Positions 1 to 4,231 of a stretch of DNA of 5,523 nt are shown one piece after another; within the stretch, counting starts at the first letter, position 1; each line of letters begins with the position of its first letter. The notes below the pieces were generated by a model that had not been told where the DNA came from, searched no databases, and saw only the letters and a program-made list of their open reading frames with translations. This stretch comes from Candidatus Hydromicrobium americanum. GTDB lineage: Bacteria; Actinomycetota; Humimicrobiia; Humimicrobiales; Humimicrobiaceae. A program made the translations under genes and the position numbers. The stretch covers positions 1,777-7,299 of the forward strand of contig PEXF01000113.1 in the NCBI GenBank assembly GCA_002779205.1, read 5' to 3'.

Positions 1-667
1 TAAATTAGGAATAGGAAATATAACTTATAGATATAATCTGATGCCTATTCTTAATCGGAGTGGATATTCAATAAATAATGGGCGAGACGAAATTGGCTTC
101 CAAATAACCGTAGGAAAGGCAGTCGGAGATGTAGTGCTTGATTTCTCTCATTCAGAAATATATACCAGAGATACTACTTTAGAGAACAGAGATAAGAAGA
201 TAATTGAATACTATGGAGGCATCTATTTAGGGAATTTTAATAGCTCAATGAAGTTTCTGTTGCTTGATGGAAATGTGGATTCTCATTTTGAAGAACGCAG
301 AGAATTAGAGAGCAAAACTCACGGAAGCTTTAAAAATATAGAAACCACTCTTTCTGTAGAGAGAGTAGATGCAGTAACCTGGCAAGATAGCACTATAATA
401 TTTTTTGATGTTGGGTTAGCTATTGAATTTCCGATTTGGGAAGTTCTTACACTGCGTTCAAGTTATACTCGGCGCTCCAAGAAAGTAATTGAAGAAGCTC
501 GTGGCATAGAATGGTATGGATTTGGACTAAAGTTTGAACCTTCATCTACAGTATTTCTTGACCTCTGGGCAGGCAAGGAAAAAGGTGGAGCTACCTGCTC
601 TGCTGGTATGTGCAGGGAGCTTGTTCCTTTTGACGGATTTAAGCTACAACTAAATATGACTTTGTAA
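1..667 (+). CDS. Probable outer-membrane beta-barrel protein, 3' part only (unrecognised family)
   Basis: The frame is open from base 2 and the codons before the ATG at 41 read as ordinary protein (KLGIGNITYRYNL), so the gene almost certainly starts left of the window. The ATG at 41 has no Shine-Dalgarno sequence close by. The visible 221 or so residues show many short stretches of alternating polar and hydrophobic residues separated by charged, Asn/Gly/Asp-rich turns (for example KFLLLDG, GFGLKFEP, TVFLDLWAG, FKLQLNMTL), as in transmembrane beta-strands of an outer-membrane barrel. The last strand ends in Leu, not the Phe or Trp typical of the proteobacterial beta-signal. Two Cys lie five residues apart in a late loop (CSAGMC). 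No signature of a named porin family is visible and the N-terminus, where a signal peptide would be, is missing. It converges on pilQ and is not part of the pil operon. A PilF/PorV-like or general porin role is possible but not shown. Confidence 0.6.
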   Translation, partial: KLGIGNITYRYNLMPILNRSGYSINNGRDEIGFQITVGKAVGDVVLDFSHSEIYTRDTTLENRDKKIIEYYGGIYLGNFNSSMKFLLLDGNVDSHFEERRELESKTHGSFKNIETTLSVERVDAVTWQDSTIIFFDVGLAIEFPIWEVLTLRSSYTRRSKKVIEEARGIEWYGFGLKFEPSSTVFLDLWAGKEKGGATCSAGMCRELVPFDGFKLQLNMTL

Positions 668-700
668 TCACGTTTCAAAGATAACCACAGATTTCATGAG

Positions 701-760
701 AGAAATTAGAAAATAGAAAATGGAAATTCCCAGTTTCCAATTTCTTAATTTCTGTTTTCT
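701..760. repeat. Heptamer-built imperfect inverted repeat (hairpin)
   Basis: The left arm is made of purine-rich 7-bp units (AGAAATT at 701, AGAAAAT at 708 and at 715, GGAAATT at 722). The right arm is made of the complementary units (AGTTTCC at 732, AATTTCT at 739 and at 747, GTTTTCT at 754, with one extra T at 746). Bases 715-726 pair with 734-745 with one mismatch around a 7-base loop, and 701-708 pair exactly with 746-753. It can fold as a long hairpin on either strand. The same 7-bp period appears inside the signal-peptide coding parts of the neighbouring genes. Confidence 0.8.
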
Positions 761-764
761 CAAC

Positions 765-787
765 GCAAACCTAAAGGTTTGCCCTAC
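765..787. repeat. GCAAACC palindromic repeat, copy 1
   Basis: A perfect inverted repeat of GCAAACC and GGTTTGC around a TAAA loop, followed by CCTAC. All 23 bases recur exactly at 2118-2140, and a diverged copy lies at 3604-3625. All three copies point the same way (read as GTAG..GGCAAACCT on the minus strand). Short palindromes of this kind are scattered between genes in many uncultured bacterial genomes; what they do is unknown to me. Confidence 0.85.
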
Positions 788-842
788 GATTTAATCTGTG
801 CAAATCTGTGTGCTGTTTTTAATTATTGTTAGCTTGATGAAG

Positions 843-2060
843 TTATTTCTTTTGGACAGGGATAATATGAGGAGTGACAAAAACCATAAGTTCTGTTTTG
901 TCTTTTGATTTGCTTACTGACTTAAATAATCTTCCGATAAGAGGGATTCTCGAAATATATGGGACTCCGCGAACGACCGTACCTTCTTTTTCTCTGATAA
1001 CTCCAGCAATTACAGCAGTCTGTCCATCATCTACCATCAATGTAGTTTTAGCTTCGTTTGTGAGGATAATGATTCCGCCTTCTACTGTAGCTTCAGAAGA
1101 GAGGTCAGAAACCACTGGATTGAGGTCCAGCATAACTTGATTTTCTGGATTTATATGCGGAGTAACAGTAAGTTTTAAAGCTACATCATAAAATTTTATA
1201 ATTTTATTTCCTGCGCGGTCAAGAGTAATGATTGGAATCTTTTTGCCTGAGAGAACCTCAGCTTGTTCATTATCTACAACTGCAATTTTTGGTTGTGCAA
1301 GTATAGTAGCTTTGTCCTGCAATTCAAGCATTGAGAGTTTAGCGTTAACCTTAATTCCATCCAGAAGGGTCCCGAAGATGAATTTTCCTTTTTCAGCCAC
1401 AGGAGTTTCTACTCCACCTCCGTAATATGTATCTTTAGCAGGATTTTCTTCATCGCCAACCCACCAATCAATTCCAAGCTCTCGTCCAATTTTATAATCT
1501 ACTTCCACTATTTTTGCTTCAATCATAACCTGAGAAGTAGGAGTATCAATTATGTCTATAAGAACTTCTATTTTATTTAAGACATCTGGGATATCTGTAA
1601 TAATCAATGAAGATGTACGTTCATCTACCTCACTTCTTCCTCTCTCTGTAAGCATACCGGAGACAGTAGTTTTAATTGTTATTGCTTTTGCATACTTTAT
1701 TCTAAAGATTCGTGTCTCAAGAGGGATGATTCGTTTCTGCTTCTCGCTCTCCTCCATTGTTATAACTCCAAGTATTCCTTTCTCTTCAACTGAAGTAAGA
1801 CCGTGAACTCGGAGGAGTGTCTGGAATGCTTGTTCCCAAGGAACAGAGTTAAGCTGTAATGTAACTTTCCCCCTTACTTCTTCAGATGCAACAATATTTA
1901 CATCTCCGAGTTTTGCAAATGTACGCAATACTGTATGTATATCTGCATTTTCAAACGAAAGAGAGATTAGTCGGTCTCTACGAGCCAATATGGTTTGTGG
2001 CAAGAAACAGGAAACAGAAAATAGAAAACATAAAACAGTAAATCGGGATATAAATTTCAT
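843..2060 (-). CDS. pilQ: Type IV pilus secretin PilQ, short form without AMIN domain
   Basis: This is the outer-membrane secretin through which the pilus passes. The 405-residue protein has a Sec signal peptide (residues 1-26, likely cut after ILA before RRDR). An STN/N0 domain follows (about 31-102, LSFENADIHTVLRTFAKLGD then VPWEQAFQTLLRVHGL), then one N1 KH-like secretin_N domain (about 115-175, FRIKYAK to VLIDIIDTP), and the secretin barrel domain (about 178-400). Family marks in the barrel are LQDKATILAQPKIAVVDNEQAEVLSGKKIPI (246-276, abridged here), DDGQTAVIAG and the signature VPYISRIPLIGRLF (366-379), ending in ELMVFVTPHI. It is much shorter than proteobacterial PilQ, which carries AMIN domains ahead of N0; here the AMIN domain is on the upstream gene product. 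The start is fixed by an AGGAGG ribosome site. It is the last gene of the operon and lies 185 bp after AMIN-pilP. A secretin of another T4P-like or type II system is less likely given the pilMNOP neighbours. Confidence 0.95.
   Translation of the reverse strand: MKFISRFTVLCFLFSVSCFLPQTILARRDRLISLSFENADIHTVLRTFAKLGDVNIVASEEVRGKVTLQLNSVPWEQAFQTLLRVHGLTSVEEKGILGVITMEESEKQKRIIPLETRIFRIKYAKAITIKTTVSGMLTERGRSEVDERTSSLIITDIPDVLNKIEVLIDIIDTPTSQVMIEAKIVEVDYKIGRELGIDWWVGDEENPAKDTYYGGGVETPVAEKGKFIFGTLLDGIKVNAKLSMLELQDKATILAQPKIAVVDNEQAEVLSGKKIPIITLDRAGNKIIKFYDVALKLTVTPHINPENQVMLDLNPVVSDLSSEATVEGGIIILTNEAKTTLMVDDGQTAVIAGVIREKEGTVVRGVPYISRIPLIGRLFKSVSKSKDKTELMVFVTPHIIPVQKK
2005..2046 (-). repeat. Tandem 7-bp repeat encoding the PilQ signal peptide core
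   Basis: Six successive 7-bp units, plus-strand consensus AAACAGA (for example AAACAGG at 2005, AAACAGA at 2012, AAATAGA at 2019), lie inside pilQ. They code for residues 5-18 or so. Because three units make 21 bp, the protein shows a 7-residue repeat: FTVLCFL (7-13) and FSVSCFL (14-20). Confidence 0.85.
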
Positions 2061-2074
2061 ACTTCCTCCTTTTT
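2061..2074 (-). promoter_or_regulatory. pilQ ribosome binding site
   Basis: On the minus strand AAGGAGG (plus-strand CCTCCT at 2065-2070) stands four bases before the ATG at 2060-2058. It is close to a full match to the 16S anti-Shine-Dalgarno and settles the start of pilQ. Confidence 0.85.
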
Positions 2075-2090
2075 AGTACATAAACCACAG

Positions 2091-2110
2091 GGGCAATTCA
2101 TGAATTGCCC
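2091..2110. repeat. 20-bp perfect palindrome
   Basis: GGGCAATTCATGAATTGCCC is its own reverse complement over all 20 bases. It sits 30 bases before the pilQ start codon on the transcribed strand and would form a hairpin in the operon transcript just ahead of the ribosome site. No T-run follows it, so it is not a standard terminator. It resembles the GCAAACC palindromes in size and flanks and may belong to the same broad class. Confidence 0.85.
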
Positions 2111-2117
2111 ATACTTT

Positions 2118-2140
2118 GCAAACCTAAAGGTTTGCCCTAC
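2118..2140. repeat. GCAAACC palindromic repeat, copy 2
   Basis: Identical over 23 bases to 765-787 and in the same orientation, in the gap between AMIN-pilP and pilQ. Confidence 0.88.
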
Positions 2141-2162
2141 TTCGTGTCCATTCGTGGCTTCG

Positions 2163-2212
2163 CCCTTGAGAGCTTGCCCTGAACGAAGTGAAGGGGCTCA
2201 AGCCCGAAGGGT
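2163..2212. repeat. 'ACPERSEG'-type hairpin repeat
   Basis: CTTGAG (2165-2170) pairs with CTCAAG (2197-2202), and inside it GCCCT (2176-2180) can pair with AGGGG (2192-2196), around GAACGAAGTGA. Read through in one frame it gives RACPERSEG, the well-known spurious peptide from a hairpin repeat family (CCCTGAGCGAAGTCGAAGGG and relatives) scattered in many bacterial genomes. It is non-coding. Confidence 0.7.
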
Positions 2213-2245
2213 TAAAAATTTTGTGTTCTCTGTGGTTCATTTTTA

Positions 2246-3061
2246 CTACTCTTTAGGTATTACTTTCAAAGTTACTTTTTTTGTTCCTCCAAAAACATGC
2301 ATAAGAAAAACTACCTCTTTCTCTTTTATATGGAGAACCTTACCTCCGCTTACTGAGTTTCCTTCCTGAAGTATATATCCTCTACCCCGAGAATCTTCTA
2401 CTAATGCATATCTTTCTTTTGGGCTCCACATTATCCCAACTATTGTTGCACTTCCTATGTCAACGAGAGTATCCTTGCTCTGGCCCCCAAGATATGGTCT
2501 AAACGGGTCTCGCTTTCCTCTTGAGTTATAATAGAAAGCTTCCGGTAGTAAGGGTTGCACAGATATTTCTTCTGTCGGCTTTATTGGTTTAGGTTTTGCC
2601 TTCGGAACTGTCTTTGCTTTTAATTTTGGGATTACTTTTTCTTTTGATTTTGTGGATGGTTCTTTTTGTGGAGGATAAAATCTCGTACTGCTAAAACTTA
2701 CTTCAATCCCTCCATTAATGCGAGAAATTGAATAGGGAGTTTTAGTGTTAAGGTCAAGCACTACTCTCGTAACTGGGGGCTCTATTATGTATTGGGATGC
2801 TCTGACTTTCAGGAGTGGGGAATAAGAAGAAGCCACCTCTTTTGGCAGATGAGAAAACGAATTTTGAAAGTCTATTACTATTCTCTCAGGATTGTGGAGC
2901 ACTGTATCTTTATATTGCGAGCAGTCAGTGGATACAAGAACTTTTACGCGATCATCTGCTTTTTTAATCTTTATCTTGGTTACATCTGCTCCGTAGGTAG
3001 TAGAGAGTAAGCAGTGAGCAGTGAGCAGTAGAGAGAAAAATTTATGTAATAGATTGTTCAT
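2246..3061 (-). CDS. pilP: AMIN domain-PilP fusion, type IV pilus periplasmic linker protein
   Basis: A 271-residue exported protein joining two parts usually found on different pilus proteins. Residues 1-25 are a signal peptide, probably cut after TTYGA. About 26-125 match an AMIN domain (VTKIKIKKADDRVKVLVSTD, NPERIVIDF, TRVVLDL, GGIEVSF), a module that binds peptidoglycan or the cell envelope and in most T4P systems sits at the N-terminus of PilQ. Residues 130-170 are a Lys/Pro-rich linker. About 176-270 match the PilP beta-sandwich (YNSRGKRDPFRPYL, ATIVGIMWSPKERYALVEDS, GYILQEGNSV), which binds the N0 domain of the secretin. Classical PilP is an inner-membrane lipoprotein; the Cys at 17 here follows His and is no lipobox, so this one appears not to be lipidated. 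The start ATG overlaps the pilO stop (ATGA) with no clear Shine-Dalgarno, suggesting translational coupling. Confidence 0.88.
   Translation of the reverse strand: MNNLLHKFFSLLLTAHCLLSTTYGADVTKIKIKKADDRVKVLVSTDCSQYKDTVLHNPERIVIDFQNSFSHLPKEVASSYSPLLKVRASQYIIEPPVTRVVLDLNTKTPYSISRINGGIEVSFSSTRFYPPQKEPSTKSKEKVIPKLKAKTVPKAKPKPIKPTEEISVQPLLPEAFYYNSRGKRDPFRPYLGGQSKDTLVDIGSATIVGIMWSPKERYALVEDSRGRGYILQEGNSVSGGKVLHIKEKEVVFLMHVFGGTKKVTLKVIPKE
2994..3035 (-). repeat. Tandem 7-bp repeat encoding the AMIN-PilP signal peptide core
   Basis: Six 7-bp units in register: TAGGTAG (2994), TAGAGAG (3001), TAAGCAG (3008), then two copies of TGAGCAG, then TAGAGAG again (3029). They encode residues 10-22 or so, SLLLTAH then CLLSTTY, a 7-residue peptide repeat. 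The whole hydrophobic core of the signal peptide comes from the array. Confidence 0.85.
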
Positions 3062-3588
3062 TTTTTTGTTATGTATGCTGTGGCAATAAACTCTGCCTCT
3101 AATACCATCTCTTCGCTTTTTGATGATACAAACCTAATTTTGCTCACATTCACAAGTCGTGACAATCCGGCTATCTCTGACATAAATCTACCTACCTCAT
3201 GGTATCCGGCGATTACTTTTACCGTAATTGGATTTTCTGTATAAAAATCTCGTGGAATTTTGGGAAGTGGCTTAAAGAGAAGGGATTTAACATTGCTTTT
3301 CTTACCAATCTCATGCATAGCACGAAGAATCTCTGGCATCTCTTCTTCTTCTGGAAGCGATTTTTCAAGTACTTTCCACTGAGACAAGATAGAATTAAAT
3401 GCCGACTTCACATCCTTATACTTATCTATACATTCTTTAGAGCTCTCAAGAACTTTTGCTACATCTTCATGCTTTTTGTTAAGGAGGCGGATTTGCTCAA
3501 TCTTTGGCTTAATCAAAAAGTTGTAAAATCCCAGAAAAACAATGATAACAACTGCGCAAGAAACCAAAATTCTACGAATTCTTGTCAT
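3058..3588 (-). CDS. pilO: Type IV pilus inner-membrane alignment protein PilO
   Basis: A 176-residue bitopic protein. A short basic N-terminus (MTRIRR) precedes one transmembrane helix (about 7-26). Next come a charged coiled coil (about 28-77, IEQIRLLNKKHEDVAKVLES) and a ferredoxin-like periplasmic domain (about 78-174). Family marks are the SLPEEEEMPEILRAMHEIGKK stretch (abridged: LPEEEE..ILRAMHEIG), FKPLP, and VIAGYHEVGRFMSEIAGLSRLV. In known systems PilO pairs with PilN in the periplasm and holds PilP, forming the platform between the PilM/PilC motor and PilQ. Length is slightly under the usual 200 or so. The start is set by AAGGAG five bases upstream. It overlaps the AMIN-pilP start by four bases. 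Confidence 0.9.
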   Translation of the reverse strand: MTRIRRILVSCAVVIIVFLGFYNFLIKPKIEQIRLLNKKHEDVAKVLESSKECIDKYKDVKSAFNSILSQWKVLEKSLPEEEEMPEILRAMHEIGKKSNVKSLLFKPLPKIPRDFYTENPITVKVIAGYHEVGRFMSEIAGLSRLVNVSKIRFVSSKSEEMVLEAEFIATAYITKK

Positions 3589-3593
3589 TTAAT

Positions 3594-3599
3594 CTCCTT
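3594..3599 (-). promoter_or_regulatory. pilO ribosome binding site
   Basis: AAGGAG on the minus strand, five bases before the ATG at 3588-3586. It directly follows the GCAAAC hairpin at 3604-3623, so folding of that hairpin could affect access to it. Confidence 0.8.
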
Positions 3600-3603
3600 G
3601 GCG

Positions 3604-3625
3604 GGCAAACACATAGGTTTGCCAC
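3604..3625. repeat. GCAAAC palindromic repeat, diverged copy 3
   Basis: GGCAAAC (3604-3610) and GTTTGCC (3617-3623) form a perfect 7-bp stem around a 6-base loop, followed by AC and TAC-like flanks. It is related to the copies at 765 and 2118 and has the same orientation. It occupies most of the 45-bp gap between the lipoprotein stop and the pilO ribosome site. Confidence 0.75.
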
Positions 3626-3633
3626 TACTGAAA

Positions 3634-4170
3634 CTATTCTGGTTTAACCCAATCAAGAGCTATAGGGAATAATCTGAATTCCCTTGCTCTACCGAGAGTT
3701 ATACCACCCTTGAAATCGTAGAAGAGACCCTTATATACAACAAAAACTCTGACATCTGCAAAGTAGACATACTCATAGCCAGTTATATTTCCGGCACAGT
3801 CTTTTACTGCCCTATGTCCCAAGTATATCGGGATATTGTAAAATCCATTTGAATCTGTGTAACCATCTATATCCGGACCCTGATAAGGGACATCAGAGCC
3901 ACAGTCACTTTCTACCCAGACTTGAACACTTTCTACAGGGATAGAGAAATCCCAGTCTATATAAGTCCATAGTGTGTCTGTCGGAATACCGAGGGTGTCT
4001 CTAATGATTGTGTCAATCACAGAATCAGTTGCTACTGCGAGTTGGTAGACATATCCGGATACGATTGCGTTATCTGGGTCATCCAGAGGTTGTTGCTCAT
4101 CACAGCCCGTAAAAAATAGTAGACAGTAGATAGCAGATAATAGATAGGGAAAGAATCTCTTGTTCTTCAT
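3634..4170 (-). CDS. Small lipoprotein with a carboxypeptidase-regulatory-like (Ig-like) domain, inside the pil operon
   Basis: A 178-residue protein of no named family. The N-terminus is a lipoprotein signal: MKNKR, a hydrophobic core, then FTGC with Cys 23 as the likely lipidated residue (Phe at -3 is a weak but tolerated lipobox position). Asp follows the Cys; in E. coli that keeps a lipoprotein in the inner membrane, but whether the rule holds here is unknown. The mature part has IVSGYVYQLAV, then VESVQVWVESD and GYTDSNGFYNIPI. The order 'G.V ... V.V .. TDSNGFY.I' is that of CarboxypepD_reg/transthyretin-like beta-sandwiches, interrupted by a Thr/Asp-rich insert (about 47-72). Cys 90 and Cys 125 could form a disulfide. 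It lies 61 bp after pilMN and 45 bp before pilO on the same strand with its own strong ribosome site, so it is very likely co-transcribed. Its pilus role is inferred only from position; it might supply the lipid anchor that the neighbouring PilP lacks. Confidence 0.75.
   Translation of the reverse strand: MKNKRFFPYLLSAIYCLLFFTGCDEQQPLDDPDNAIVSGYVYQLAVATDSVIDTIIRDTLGIPTDTLWTYIDWDFSIPVESVQVWVESDCGSDVPYQGPDIDGYTDSNGFYNIPIYLGHRAVKDCAGNITGYEYVYFADVRVFVVYKGLFYDFKGGITLGRAREFRLFPIALDWVKPE
4117..4151 (-). repeat. Tandem 7-bp repeat encoding the lipoprotein signal peptide core
   Basis: Five 7-bp units in register, plus-strand consensus YAGYAGA (TAGTAGA at 4117, CAGTAGA at 4124, TAGCAGA at 4131, then two more diverged). 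They encode residues 7-18 or so of the signal peptide. The peptide reads YLLSAIY then CLLFFTG, a 7-residue pattern very like SLLLTAH/CLLSTTY of AMIN-PilP. Confidence 0.82.
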
Positions 4171-4174
4171 TTTT

Positions 4175-4184
4175 CCTCCTCCTT
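4175..4184 (-). promoter_or_regulatory. Lipoprotein gene ribosome binding site
   Basis: On the minus strand AAGGAGGAGG ends four bases before the ATG at 4170-4168. It is unusually long (AGGAGG can be read in two overlapping registers) and confirms this start and that the gene is real. Confidence 0.85.
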
Positions 4185-4231
4185 AGTTGGTTAAATGTCA
4201 CGATTTATTACCCATTACCATTTAACAAATT

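Larger units (their letters stand above)
668..842. other. Convergent intergenic gap filled with repeat modules
   Basis: No gene is seen between the stops of the barrel-like gene and pilQ. In order it holds: an ACCACAG motif (684-690) running into CACAGATTT (686-694), a long heptamer-built hairpin (701-760), a GCAAACC palindrome (765-787), and AATCTGTG twice (793-800, 803-810). CACAGATTT at 686-694 is the exact inverse of AAATCTGTG at 802-810, so the modules sit inside an outer inverted repeat. There is no classic GC-rich hairpin followed by a T-run on either strand, so no intrinsic terminator can be called with confidence, although the hairpins lie where one would be expected for two converging genes. 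Confidence 0.75.
2083..2237. repeat. Composite repeat mosaic between AMIN-pilP and pilQ
   Basis: The 185-bp gap between the two pil genes is almost entirely short repeat modules bounded by an inverted pair, AACCACAG (2083-2090) and CTGTGGTT (2230-2237). Inside are a 20-bp perfect palindrome (2091-2110), a GCAAACC palindrome (2118-2140), a TTCGTG direct repeat (2141-2146 and 2151-2156) and an 'ACPERSEG'-type hairpin (2163-2212). The convergent gap at 668-842 has a similar plan: CCACAG/CTGTG ends around a GCAAACC palindrome. No open frame in it looks real. Confidence 0.75.

Noticed and set aside
29..43. TATAAT at 32-37 just before the ATG at 41, as a possible promoter and start
   Set aside because: No matching -35 box, no ribosome site, too close to the ATG, and the reading frame is open with barrel-like protein upstream.
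668..842. Intrinsic terminator for pilQ or the barrel-like gene
   Set aside because: Hairpins are present but none is followed by a T-run in either direction.
2083..2237. Insertion sequence or CRISPR remnant
   Set aside because: No transposase frame, no target-site duplication, and no regular repeat-spacer pattern.
2100..2369. 89-codon plus-strand frame containing RACPERSEG
   Set aside because: It begins in the palindrome and runs through the repeat mosaic into antisense pilP; ACPERSEG peptides are a known artefact of a hairpin repeat.
2994..3035. Heptamer array as a phase-variation switch
   Set aside because: A 7-bp unit gain or loss would shift the frame, but the units are degenerate (only two adjacent identical copies), so slippage should be rare. 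Possible in principle, unsupported here.
3199..3672. 157-codon open frame on the plus strand opposite pilO
   Set aside because: It lies wholly antisense to pilO and the lipoprotein end, is rich in Phe/Trp/Lys as antisense frames often are, and has no family resemblance.
4171..4231. Internal promoter before the lipoprotein gene
   Set aside because: TTGTTA on the minus strand at 4228-4223 has no acceptable -10 at normal spacing.
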